A stretch of 64,000 nt of DNA from NCBI GenBank assembly GCA_950295325.1, contig OX485806.1, positions 35,652,001-35,716,000 on the forward strand. Reading direction: 5' to 3'. The notes below the pieces were generated by a model. It was not told the DNA's origin. It did not search any database and saw only the letters and a program-made list of their open reading frames with translations. This document shows, piece after piece, positions 47,925 through 60,214 of the stretch. A program made the position numbers and the translations under genes. This DNA is from Polytrichum commune (Eukaryota > Streptophyta > Polytrichopsida > Polytrichales > Polytrichaceae). Position 1 is the stretch's first letter, and each line of letters begins with the position of its first letter.

Positions 47925-49604
47925 CGTGTGGACGGGATGTGCTTATCCCACCTAAGGTATTTGTGGTCACTCTTCGTCATCGGACACCTATATTCAAGTA
48001 ATATTTGGCAAGACTTGTTGTTATAAACAAGCACCCAAAAGACAAATGTGACAATGTGATCGGAATGTGTGGACACCAATCTAGGTTCCATTGTGGGAGG
48101 CTTATGTGATCGTTTAATAAGACAGGGAATCTTCACTTTGACCCCTCATAATTTGTGCATCTCAACTCTGTCTCTGAAACTTGAACGAAAAGGGAGAAAC
48201 AGTGTGGGTGACTTGCAATTTGCATATTAGCCAGATGAGACAACTCCTGATCCAATCCAACGATTGAGAATTGTGTGTGAAGTTGTGAAGGATGGCCAAC
48301 TCAGAGTTACAGCTGGGGACGTCTGAAGCTTTGTATGTGAGTAACAGATGCTGGAATTGAGGAATTCTGTCCCTACCTCCACGAAGCTTTTCCTTGTTTC
48401 GGAAATTTATGTGACTTTCTTGTATGAAGGTTTTGCGTATTTGGCAACCACACGCCTTTAGTCACAAAGGATGCATGGCTAGCACTGTAACTCCAGAAAT
48501 AACACAATCAGCACCCACACTGGTCTTTCAAAGTTTCTGAGCACTTGTCACTACCCTTCGGCAATTGAGACAAAGATGAAGGAGATGAGTAAAAGCTACA
48601 TGTGAGGCACGCAGGCCTTAATCGCACATTATCTAGTCTTGCGCGGACGCCCATCTTGGAGTTGTTCATGGCAAGGTATGTAGTTAAGAACACACACCAA
48701 AAAGACTCCAGTATGATGTGACTGAATTAGGTACTCAAAATAAGGACACCATTCTCCGATTTTGAATCTTGAAACTACAATTGCAAAACGTGATTCACAA
48801 TTGCTGAGCAGATCAGACAATTTCAGATCCCATTCATCGGCCATATGTGTTTTTGGAGTTGGAAGTGTCCATTATTTAAAGGCCCGAAATACATCGAGCA
48901 AAGACATACCCCCTAAAAACATGTGAGATTTGTCCTAGTCCCCGTTGCAATTCGCCCAAGTTGTGGTAACCCCACATTTGCTGAGTGTAAGAAAATATGG
49001 TGAATTATGAGCAGAGTTTGTGAAGAAAGATGAAACATTGCAAAATGTAAATCGACAAATATACTTACACAGCTTCACATGCACGTGTGCTTTCCAGATT
49101 CGTGTACTCCTTCAGCTATATATACAATTGTACGTCCTGCCAATCAACAAGGGGGAAGCATAGATCTATGAGTTAAGAACCTACAACCCCCCACCTACAT
49201 CAATTGCTGTAATGTTACATCAGTTGCACCACGTTACAACAACGCCTACATGTAATGGAAACCGCCCTAAAACTGTGCCCCCAAAAAACTGATCATTCGC
49301 CAGGGTGGGCCGACCACAAGAAAAAATATCTCAGCCATCTATCTGCTCTTGTGAGGTATTGATGTTGGCAGCTTCTTCCGAAGCAATTTATTTGGAGCCG
49401 GTGTGAAGGTCACATCGAGTCATTTGTGCTCCTCAGAGAACCCTAAATTTTAAATTCTAAACACTAAACCCTGCCTCCTCTTCTACTCTCCATTTGAGAG
49501 CACCGCAATGGTTGTCGCACCTTGGAGATCAGGGTGCAAAGTTGATGATGATGAAGTGGTTGAAGAATTCCACTAATGGCAAGTGGAGAGCCCAAATCAT
49601 GTTG
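47925..49604. other. Convergent intergenic region between SSL and DUF707 genes
   Basis: Must contain the two 3' UTRs, running toward each other. No further coding sequence is supportable. Poly(A) sites were not resolved. Confidence 0.4.
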
Positions 49605-52600
49605 CTACCTCACAAGGTGATAATTCCCTGATGAGTCGTTCATGGGTTTGTATGGATCCTCCCATGTTGCATCTTCCTCCACCGCTTTCTTCCACCTCCT
49701 TAAAAATGAAAACATCTCCTGACCCGACCTTCTCCGGACCTCTGAGCGCAAGTCATATCCATTCTGTGAAGTACACAACCAGAAAGAAAAAAAACAAGGT
49801 TCAGTAAAGATGGCAATGATGCCATTGAAAGCCCATTAGGTCAGAAATTTTAGAGAGATTTCTGAAGTAGCTTATTCTGTGAGCTATTTAGAGTTATCTT
49901 CTACCTCAGCATGAGTTTTGGTCTGGAGGTGGTTGTTTTGCATACAACACCTGCCATGTTCGGACTCTATATCAGTTTAGAGGAGGTCAAACCAATTTTG
50001 GCATGCCAAGAGATGGAAAAATGGTTTTGGCCCTCAATGAACCGAAACAGGTTACTCTTCGTGTAACTCCAAACACGACCCGAGCATGCACCACAAGTGG
50101 AAAGAAATTGTTGACGTTGCATGCATAACAACCAACAGAAACTCACAGGGAATCAACCGCTGACGAAAATATTACTCCCATTGAGTTAAAAGGATAACTC
50201 TATTGTTTCTTGGAGATGAGAGAAAAGATGGAGATGGGCGGGAATCATGTACCTCATTCCGACCACGCTTCTTGGGTGTGTCATTGCTCTTCTTAAGAGT
50301 GCTCTGCATGCGACCAAGAAAAGCTCGTGAGCAATACATCATCTCTGCCATCATTACAAGCCCGTCTATATCCTCCATAGCCAAAACAAGGACAAGAACA
50401 ACACTTGGGTTAAGTTGCAAATCATCACGTCATGGTTGACTACAATGTTGAGAAAGGGTGAGGACATGTCACATACTTTGGTGATATGAGGGCCACCGAG
50501 AGAAGGGATCCCTTTGTGCAACACATACTCTGCGTCGACTACTCCTACTTTCTCACTTCGCACACCCTGATTGATGAAAACAGATACATTCATGTGCTCA
50601 GAAACGAGTCCTTGATTCTTAGGGTTAGCTTCTGCCTCGCATTGCAGAATACCTCTGAATATGAGTAATGGGGCATAATCCGTGTTCAGATCCAGTGCAA
50701 CATGTCTCATTCAGTTTTTACGAATTTGGTGACCTTGGAGGTTTATAATAAGTACGTACCTGGGCACAATATCCAATTTTGAAGTCGATGCCCCAGCCAT
50801 GGACCAGATCATTCTGTGTTGGCACCACCAACAGGTTGACAACAAATTTAGCATGACCAACCATATGTGGCATCAACAAATTTAGCATAAATCATGATAT
50901 TGCACAAGATCAATTAATCTTTCACAAATAAGGATGGATGGATGGCTGTGAATTCATACCTGAATCATGTACCAGATGCAACGCCAAGCAGCCCTCGAGA
51001 AAACGGGTGCCATCACCTCCACAAACCTGCACAAGGCATTGAAGACTTTCATTTAAGATCACCCTGCATTTTCATAGTTGCAAATTCTCGGAATAGGGTG
51101 CAAAACCAATCCAATTAAGATGTTGAATTTGGCTTTATTTTTATTTCAATTTTGATGCCTCACCCTGTACATGGAGGACCATTGCTCTCCTTGGTGCACT
51201 TCGTTGTGCCACGTCTAACTAGGTATCTCCTGCATCAGAGAAACAAGGCACGCCACTTGTTGAATCAGCGGATGAGAACTCATTGTCAAGATTGATTGTG
51301 ATGATGAGGAAGATATAATTCCCTAACTCCACACATTTAAATCAAAAATTTAAATTAAAAAAGATGATGAAAATAATACTTGTGTGCAGAGGAGTGAGAC
51401 CGACGGCGAGTGATTCCATGGTGAATATCTTGGGAATTAGGATCAAGAGCCGGCTGCGAAATCTCCAGACCTGCAGCCTCCATGACCTTCAAGTATCTGT
51501 CCATCCACAAATCCCATCATTACATCAATCAATGCTAAGTAATGTCGGAAGATAAGATTGAACATCGAATCGCAATACAGTCTCAACCCCCGACATTATT
51601 TGCAAGAACAGAAACATGAAATCCATATTCTTGGGAGGAGTGCAAAATCAAGAAACTGCACCTTTCGGCATGGAAGTTTTCCACTCCCAGATCCTCGTCC
51701 CACAAAAAGACATAATTGTATTGAGCAACAATGTCAGGGTGCATAAACCGCTTAGCAAACCACCTGCAATGAAAAATGATGATGCAATTTGAAGGTTCAG
51801 CAACAGATAGAAGTGCCAAAAACAGGTGTTCTATGGGAGGTAAGATTTAGGGTTTAAAGAAAAATGAGTTTTGCAAAGCGTACCACTTGGTTTGCTGCAA
51901 GGCGACGATGTGAATGGACTGATTGCTCCAGGGAAGGTCATTCCACTGCTCAACGACTCCGTCATAGTGGAACAGCATGATTGTAAAATTGGTGAGAGGA
52001 AACTGCAGCACACAAGTGGATTGCTTCAATTTAACCCCAAAACTTTGATGTACTTGTTCGGTGTATCAACAAGATCAAACTGCGCAGCAAAAAACATTTA
52101 GGATTACCACTCAAATTAAATTCAGAGGGCATCACCTAACCTTTTGGACAATTTTGTCAACGACTTCCTTTTGCTTGATGCCCACCGCCATCGCCAGCAG
52201 GTTTTTGGTCATCTTCTTTTGAACCTGGATTGCAGACAAAGCACCGACATGGGTGTCAATACCTAATATAACCTCCCCAGCAGTGTGGGATTTCTTCACC
52301 TCAACCCTTTCTCTCGCACACCATCATATTTAAGGATTTTGAAGGATTCAGCTATGTATCTATCCTGGTGCAGAGTTGCGTATATTTGTGAATGAGGATT
52401 TGCAACAAGGATTTGGTGCTGGCGAGTTGGTTAACTGATTGCCTGGTTACCCACTTGCCAAATCCCTAACCCTCCCACATCTCTGTGGAATTTCTTCACC
52501 TTGACTCTCCCTCAACACCAGAAAGGATTTTGAACGGTTCAGCAATGTATCTACCCTGGTGCAGAACTAAATGCACTTCATGAATGAGGAATTGGAACAA

Positions 52601-54254
52601 GGATATGGTGCAGGCCAGTAGGTTAACGATTGATTGGATCCCCACCTGGCTCTTCATTCTTTACGACATGGGTGTCAATACCTAACCTTCCCACATCTGT
52701 GTGGGATTTCTTCACCTTAACCCTTTCCCATCACCAGAAAGGATTTGGAAGGATACAAATATACTTGTGAAAGAGGATTTCGATTGAAAATTTGGTGCAC
52801 CGACATAGGTGTCAATACCTAACCTCCCCACATCTGTGAGGAAACACGTCACCTTAACCCTTTCTCTCTCAACACCAGAGAGGGATTGGAAGGGTTTTAG
52901 CTATGAATCTAAACCTGGTACAGACTTTGATATACATCCTTGTGATTGAGGATTTGGAACAAGGATTTGGTGCAGGAGAGTAGGTTAATTGATCTGATTG
53001 ATTGATTGATTGATTGGATACCCACCTGGCTCTCATTCTCTACGGCGAGAGATCGCATCTGCAGGTCGGTGGTGGGCACAACCATTCCCTTTGGTAGCTC
53101 TTCCCCGCCCCGTGTGCATTGCTCCCTCGTCACATAACAAGGCTCTCGAGTCGCATTATGGCATTTCTCCGTCGTCGACTTGAATTCCCTTACTAAAGCA
53201 GAAGTCTGCATCATCCATCACAAGGGACAAGATTCAGGTTCAAGTTCAAGATAGAGAATCATGGATCATCCATCCAGCACTTCACATGATCAAGAATGGT
53301 TGACAAATGGTTGACAAATCTACGAAGGTTGACAAATGGTGCGAGGAATTGTCAGATTCGTACCTTGAATGAGCCAGTTATCCTATCAATGAATGAGCCC
53401 TGCAAAACAAACAAACAAACAACTTTCAGGATTCAGATTTGCGGCCGAATGGATGTAAATATAGGGACTTTATTTTCCCATTACCGGGCCTGAAGAAATT
53501 TTGAGCCATGATGGTGATGAAGAAGCGGGAAGAAACTTGAAGAACTCTTACCATACGCGGCTGCTCGCTCAGTAACACGCTGCTTAGAAGGAATGAGAGT
53601 GCGATGGCCATCGCACCAAAGTACAAATATTTGGGTTGCTTGCATAATTTGCGAAACCCGCCGGTGATTGGTGTCTTCTCCGACCCCTGCAGCAGCAGCA
53701 TCAATAGGCAGACAGAGAAACCAAGAAAATGTTAAACACAATTATTTTCTTGGAAGCTAAACGATCATGCTTAAAAAAAATCCATCTTGCTGCTATCCGC
53801 ATTTTGCAAGTGCCTGTCTGCTGGCTCCAACATCAACGTCGTCATAACGAATAAGCATCAGAGCATGTTCTCTTCAAACAAGTCAGATTTAGACTGTTTG
53901 ACTCGATCCCTGTGCAAAGATCAGATTCTTGCATGATCCAAATTATGCGGCCAGAACCGAAATCTCCTACGACCTATTCAATCAATCCATCCCCTAAGGA
54001 CACACATGGAAATTCTTAGGCACGACACGCGCTCCGGAAAGATTGAATGCGCTCCCCGAAAATCTGCTGCTGCTAACTACATAGAAAAATAGGATTGGAA
54101 GGCAGATGAGAGAGATTTGAGATGAACTGACCGCGACATCGGCAGCAGTGAGGCAGTTGAGGTTCGACGAAGAGTGGAGGCGCTTCAAACCACCTAACAT
54201 GATGATAATGCCTTCAACAACTTCTTCCCCTAACCCCTTTCCCAACTTCGCCAC
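49605..54254 (-). CDS. DUF707 family protein, membrane-anchored
   Basis: Fourteen exons (minus strand): 54254-54132, 53686-53552, 53399-53364, 53205-53026, 52224-52141, 52002-51884, 51763-51662, 51496-51380, 51229-51164, 51026-50960, 50813-50760, 50566-50477, 50303-50253, 49763-49605; 1383 nt, 460 aa, all GT-AG and frame-consistent. A single membrane segment lies at about residues 61-80. Family blocks follow: LAMAVGIKQKEVVDKIV, FTIMLFHYDGVVEQW, KWWFAKRFMHPDIVAQYNY, VFLWDEDLGVENF (244-256), LEISQPALDP, MAPVFSRAAWRCIWYMIQ, NDLVHGWGIDFKIGYCAQ, VGVVDAEYVLHKGIPSLGG and a final EVRRRSGQEMFSFLRRWKKA. DUF707 proteins are glycosyltransferase-like, probably Golgi; their reaction is unproven. Old annotations calling them lysine-ketoglutarate-reductase-related rest on naming only. 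Confidence 0.93.
52225..53040. repeat. Tandem repeat array in DUF707 intron 4 including splice-site copies
   Basis: About four diverged units of 130-220 bp share GACATGGGTGTCAATACCTAA, CACATCTGTG, TTCTTCACCTTAACCC, CACCAGAAAGGATT and AACAAGGATTTGGTGC. Unit boundaries lie near 52244, 52461, 52665 and 52800. The last unit includes the used donor (CCAG|GTGGGTATCC, exon end 53026), and a near-identical copy of the exon end and donor (CCAG|GTGGGGATCC) lies at 52646/52645 within the intron. Confidence 0.8.
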
Positions 54255-55300
54255 CTCTGATCAGCCTGCAGATACTCAACTCCTGTCGGGGTAGCTGCTC
54301 CCGAACTCCATCTAAGTTACTCTACCATCATCAATCCTTCCTTCCTGTAACTCCCAATCTGCGGGAGACGCGCACCCCTGCACCAGTCTGTAATCCTCCT
54401 GGCTCCAAATCAACATCCAAATCCCACCATTTCAGCGTCCGGTGCGAGCGTTACCCCCTGTCAACAAGTCCTCCTCCTCTCCCTCTCCCTCTCCCTCCTT
54501 CGTTCCTGCTCTTTTGCAGAGTAAGGTACAGCATTCGACCGTTAACTTCAGCCAGTATTTCCCTAACTTCGTGGCTGCAACGGAATGGACTTGAATCGAA
54601 TGAAGGAAGTGAGTGAATGCGGGATTGGGCGCATGTGCAGGCTTATGAGGATGAGGACGATGATGATGATGATGATGATGATATCGTTGCCGCGTTTCCT
54701 AGAGTGGCACCTCGGTGCACAGGCAGCTGATAATAATGGTACCGAGAAGTATAAGGTGTTGCCTCGAGAGGAAGGTTAGGGTGTTGTGATGATATTGCGG
54801 AAGAAGAAATGGAAGAAGCAGCAGCTTCACCTGCTGAACCTGATGATGATCAATTCAAAATTGCGTTCTGGCCGCTGCTCCATCTGCAGGAGGAGGCAGG
54901 TGCACTGCTGGCGATGATAATGGTTCGTCGCTAGGCCCACCCGCACCGCATGAACTCGCTCAATGAATGAATGACTCGTCCCAGGCTCACCCGATCTCTC
55001 ACACTCTCTCCCCCTCAGCTTTCTCTCTCTTTCTCGCAGCCTAGCCAAGCCTGTCCAGCCTCACCCTTCCCCACCTGCACCCTCCCACTTCTCCTTGCAC
55101 ACTTTCTCCTCAGTTCTCCCTAAACCTCTGCACCACCTCCCTCCTTCAAACTTCACACTCCAACTCTCCTCGATCTCGCAACCTCGCTCTGACTCCTCCC
55201 AAAACAACATCATCAACAACAACACTGGGATGTGCAGATCCAGTCACTCCCTGATCTGGATCTCGGCCTCTCAGTTAAGTCTTAGCTGCTGGATGCTCTG
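54255..55300 (-). promoter_or_regulatory. Promoter and 5' UTR region of the DUF707 gene
   Basis: A non-coding stretch directly upstream of the minus-strand start codon. It includes purine-rich (minus-strand) runs near 54474-54500, a GAT microsatellite (54658-54682) and, beyond 54980, a pyrimidine-rich plus-strand stretch that could be the leader of something transcribed rightward. No TATA box or second gene was supportable. Confidence 0.35.
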
Positions 55301-57345
55301 ACCAGTTGTTTCAACTCTCTCTCCTCGAGATTCCAATTGCGAGTTTCGAATTATTTGTAAATACACCGGCAATCGGGGCACACCAAATTCCCTTTTCTGG
55401 TTGGTTTACGTTTTCTGGTGAGTAAATTGCCAGGCCTTTCTTTCCGGGACCGATGTTGAGTAAGTGAACAAATGACGCCGTCACGAGATGGTTGCCTCTC
55501 ACACACTTGGCATGGCACATGATGATGAGTGAATTTCTCTCATTTCCTTAGCTGGCCGGCTGTTGATGTGTGAAGTTGAATCGAGAGGCTAGGCTTATAC
55601 GGTGACTTGGCTCACACCACGCACCTTTCGGAGCGTAAGTTTGGGCACACGGATGGAATCTGTCTCTCAGACTGTCTGCCTGCCTGCCTGTCTGTTGGGT
55701 TGGGTTGTTACCTCAAACTCATGATCCGTGACACACGATGATAAATGTATATATGTATGTACTTTATTACCCAACTTGAACTTATTACTGCCCTTGTGTA
55801 TGCGACCAAGTTCTTTCCCACCATCATCATGCCCATTTCTTCCTCCCATTTCTTACCATTCCTAAACCCAAATCTTTCATCTCTTGGAATCTTCCGTTTC
55901 GTTCAAATACACCCTAAAAAACAAAAAAACGAAAGAAAAAAAATCTCTATTCACCTTCAATCCGTTGCCATCATGTCCTTTTCAACTTCACCTTTGCTTA
56001 TACCTTATTCCTCCCAATTCTTACCAACCAACCTCATGCACCCCAATCTTTTGATTCAAATACAGATAAATCATTCGCCTTTGCTTGCCATCATATCCCT
56101 TCCAGTATGACCCTTGACTTATACCTCCTCCTTACCATCATCGGCATGTCCTTTCCAATTCCTTCTTACCAACCAACCTCTTCAGGCACCCAAATCTTTC
56201 GCCTTTGCTTGCCACCATGTTATACCTACCTTCTTCTTCCCATTTTCTTCCCTAAATGTTTCACCTTGGTGGACAACTGCTGAGGCATCTGCGGAGGTTG
56301 AGGTGGCCTGTAACTTGTACCTTCCATAAGTTCTTTCCATTTCTTTCTCCTCTCCTCAACTCTTCCATTTGATTCAAAAGAAAAACCAAATCTGTCACCT
56401 TCGCTTTTAGTTGCCACCCATCGTCATGTAAGAGTGTACGTACTTTGTTCTCCTACTTACCTCCTATTTGTTACCCAAGTGTTTTCACCTTGCGTTGACA
56501 ACTTGCTCGCTGGACTCTGGAGGTTGCAGGCGGCATGGTGAGCGACTCCTCCTCCTTAAGTTATCACCTGAATCTAGTTCGTCAGATTTCCTTTCCCAAC
56601 AGTCTTCTCTTTCTATTCCCAGGATCATCATTGATCAGGTTCACCTTTAGCCCTGTATTGGGGGGTGTGCGGCGACTAATTTCATCTTCACCGAGTTGCT
56701 AAATTCGACTTCACAAACTTACCGTTTTTCCGAATTGCAAAGGTTGGGAACTGTTCGTGCAGGATCAAGGGAAGGGTAATTCGAGAGAGGCAATGGGGGA
56801 TATCATCAGCATTGGGCGGTTATGCATGGATGAGAGGTAGGGCTTGATGAGGCAGGGCATCTAAATCATTAATGACTTTACCACCAGCAGCTGAGCAATG
56901 TTAAGGTAATAATTCTGCCGGTAACAAGGGATTATGTGGCATCCGAGAATGGAAATATCTAGCGGAACAGTGATCATGTAATGCATTACTATTCTCGACG
57001 AGTCTGCATGTTCGATGCATCTGCAGGATGATTACCTACTCACTGCAAGAATCTAAATTATGGACTGGTCTACATAGGTTGGTAACTCACGATACGCCCG
57101 AGCGGGGTTACCGGACATAACCATTTGAGTGCCATCTCCTCTAAAGCATTTGATCAAGGAGATCTAATAAGGCTTAGATTGAGGGCAAAGGGGGACGAGG
57201 ATTATGAGTTAGTGGAGTGATTCCTCTTCTTCAATCATGGACTGTCACCTCATGTGTCAAATGATTATGTGTAATTAAATGTTTTTAACTCGTGAAGCAA
57301 AAATTGTTTTCACACAACGAGCGCAATGGTTGGATTATTGAACTC
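55301..57345. other. Intergenic, degenerate repeats, no gene seen
   Basis: From about 55800 to 56420 a loose repeat recurs (TTCTTACCAACCAACCTC, TCGCCTTTGCTTGCCA, CCAAATCTTTC), spaced about 130-150 bp, giving long but motif-free open frames such as 55745-56110. The rest is unique-looking without coding signal. Confidence 0.4.
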
Positions 57346-57351
57346 GTCCAC

Positions 57352-57539
57352 TACACCACATATGGTATTTAGTGTCGCTCGCTATTTGTAGTTACACATC
57401 CTTGTTATTTTTGCTTAAAATATCATTTTTACCAAGTAAAGTCATTTGTGTTGTATGATGTCCATACATTTTATTTGATCGTTGTTGGTAAAAAAATTAA
57501 TCCAAATATGAAGTGACACAAAATTCCATAAACAATGTA
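57352..57539. mobile_element. TA-target MITE, shortened copy (188 bp)
   Basis: Left end TACACCACATATGGTATTTA, reversed right end TACATTGTTTATGGAATTTT, TA at both ends, and interior TTTTTACCAAGTAAAGTCAT. Some of the interior and the right subterminal block are lost compared with the 226-bp copy. Confidence 0.75.
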
Positions 57540-57677
57540 ATTTCATTGTTGGACTACGGTCCATACAATTGTAATCTTATAACCTAAACTGCCAATATGG
57601 TTTCCTAATTGGGGTAATAAGTAACATTGACCCCCTTGTAGCTTGATATCCTATTATCCCACTTTAAGTCATCGGAC

Positions 57678-57896
57678 TACACCAAATATGATATTTAATG
57701 TGACTTACTATTTGGATTTACACAATGATATTTTTTTTACTATTGAAATATTTTTTTACCAAGTAAAGTTGTCAATGTTTTGTAATGTCCAAACTACCAA
57801 TTTAACATTTGTTGGTAAAATATGAGATGTATAGTAAATAGATATAGCATTGCATAATTCCAAATAGTAAGTCACACTAATTATCATTTTAGTGTA
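57678..57896. mobile_element. TA-target MITE, complete copy (219 bp)
   Basis: Left TACACCAAATATGATATTTA and reversed right TACACTAAAATGATAATTAG, with matching inner arms (GACTTACTATTTGGA and its partner) and interior TACCAAGTAAAGTTGTCAATG. It splits a dispersed repeat: the flanks GACTA...CTAATTTGTGGTCTTTG correspond to the uninterrupted AGACTAGTTTGGGGGTCTTTG at about 14912-14933. Confidence 0.82.
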
Positions 57897-58454
57897 CTAA
57901 TTTGTGGTCTTTGCCTCCGATTTACCACTTAACTTGGCTAAAGGTAGTAATCTACATGTTACGCAATAGCCATCAATGTTTTCGCCCTTCCTCATGCAGT
58001 TCACCCTCCCCTTTCAATAAGTGTTGTGAACATTCACCCATACATCGCCCTCCCAACATTTGTTGTTACTCTTTTGCACGGAGTCTTATTAGAATTAGGG
58101 GTCAATTTGACTTTAAATAGATAATTCTTGTTGTATGATGTGTCTTTACATTTTGACCGGTCCCCCTCCATGGTCAATGTCACTAAACTTTACCCAACTT
58201 ACATATTTGTTGAGTTGTCTTGGATTGCAAGAGTGTTTAAATCTCTCATAACTTGATGCATCCCATGGTTATATTCTTAGGGGCTTCATGAACAAACACA
58301 CACAATTGCTTCATAATGTTACAGACGTGGGTGCAGAGAGAAAAAAAATCAAATAAAAATCCATCAGAGGCATGTCTATCTTATAGAGAGGAGATTCTTA
58401 CTGTACCCCCTCAACTTGGTTGCCCTACTTCGGGGATAATGAGGTCAATTTGTA
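57897..58454. other. Intergenic, dispersed repeat, no gene seen
   Basis: About 57897-58040 continues the dispersed repeat seen at 12280-12430 and 14860-15000. No coding sequence. Confidence 0.4.
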
Positions 58455-58858
58455 CTTGTTTGCAGCGTATATGTTTGACAAAGTTTTTGCAAGTTTTTCT
58501 CTTTTGACACGCAAAAACTTGCACAAAAAAAAAATGCACGTCAATTGACACGCACAATCTAGAAATTGACACGTACTGTGACTTGTGAAGAAAAAAACCA
58601 CACGTCAATTGACACACTAGAAATTGAAATGACACGTATTACTTGAGTACTATAAAGTGCAGCTCAAATATCCGGAAAACATAACCCATAACAGTAGGAG
58701 AACTTCCTACACTCACTCACATACTTAAGTTCAACTTTGCTCTTGCAATTTCCTTTGTAACCGGGAGCTAAGACGGTGATCGGAGAGCGAGACTAACTAG
58801 GAACATGGCAAGGCAAATGTTTGTATCACCGTGGTGCTTGCACATCCTCCACTCCATA

Positions 58859-58942
58859 TGAGTTTTTTCTTGCTTCCAACAAATGTGAGTTTTTTCTTGC
58901 TTCCAACCAATGTGAGTTTTTCTTGCTTCCAACCAATGTGAG
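58859..58942. repeat. 30-bp tandem repeat, 3 units
   Basis: Three units of GAGTTTTTTCTTGCTTCCAACCAATGT with minor changes, in the 5' region of the hAT element. Confidence 0.8.
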
Positions 58943-59112
58943 GCCAAAATTACCAAGGCGAGTCAATATACTTCAGAGTTTTCTAGAGGCTACATTGCAT
59001 GAGAAGGCAATCATTCAGTTCCCAAGACAAGATATTGTGTTTCTTGTTTTTGGGGAGCAATGTCGATTTTCTGTCATGAAATTGTGGTTCTTCGTATTCT
59101 GAAGTAGTTTGT

Positions 59113-59520
59113 TGCAAATGGGCACACTTGATGGTGGAGTAGTTGGTTGTATAGACTAATAAAACAGCTTCTGAGAGTGACATAGGATACAGTAATTCGC
59201 GTAGTCGAGTCTCTGCTGGTTTGAAATGATTTGAGGTCAGGGACCTTGATTTTTATTAAGAAACACATAACTGGCCTTGACTTTTGATATAGTTTCGCAC
59301 TTTGTTCTGATACAATTGCAAACGGGCACACTTGATGGTGGAGTAGTTGGTTGTATAGACTAATAAAGTAGCTTCTAAGAGTGACATAGGATACAGTAAT
59401 TCGCGTAGTCGAGTCTCTGCTGGTTTGAAATGATTTGAGGTCAGGGACCTTGATTTTTATTAAGAAACACATAACTGGCCTTGACTTTTGATATAGTTTC
59501 GCATTTTGTCCTGATACAAT
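59113..59520. repeat. 204-bp tandem duplication in the hAT 5' region
   Basis: Two nearly identical units, each starting GGGCACACTTGATGGTGGAG (59120 and 59324) and including GGTCAGGGACCTTGATTTTT. The high identity indicates a recent duplication within the transposon upstream of the transposase. Confidence 0.9.
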
Positions 59521-60214
59521 TTGTTATGATACAGTAGCGCACTTTGTTCTGATACAGTGGAAAGGCTAGTTTTCCCCCTTCAGTGTTGTATATGGTTTGG
59601 TGGAGCTTTTGTGGAAATTTCACTTTGAATTGTGTAGTTTTTATGATTGTGAATAAAGTTAATCACTATTTTCCTAATTTGTCTTTGTAATTCGATGCAC
59701 TGGCGGGATTTCACTCAACATCTGCATATTGAAATTCACATAAGTAGGGTTTTTTTTTCTATAATGTCAAGCCTTCATGAAGTTGGAAACATAACTTGTG
59801 AATAGGAATGCCAATTTTGTTTGAAGCTTGTTTTTCCTTGGCTAGATTCATGATGGATTCAATACATAAGTTGGGGTTTATGATTTGTTTACAAAATTCA
59901 TGTTTCTTAATTTATGAATTGTTTACAAAATTCCACTTTGCATTGTGTAGTCTTTGTGACTGTGAATAAAATTAATCATTCTATTTTTAATTTGCCTTTG
60001 TGATTCTACATACTCAAGGGCGTCACCAACATCACATTGAAATTAGATTGTTCAGGATTCTTTTCATGATGTAAAGGCTTTGTGAATTTGAAAACATATT
60101 GTAGGGGAATTTTCACTGACTTATTATTGGATAAGAATGAAATTTGAATGTTGTTTGTTGATGAGTGTATTAAATTTATATGATTAGAATTGAATTATTT
60201 TGCAGATATAACAT

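Noticed and set aside
55745-56329. Open frames of 121 and 71 codons
   Set aside because: They are produced by a pyrimidine-rich degenerate repeat (TTCTTACCAACCAACC); residue composition follows the repeat.
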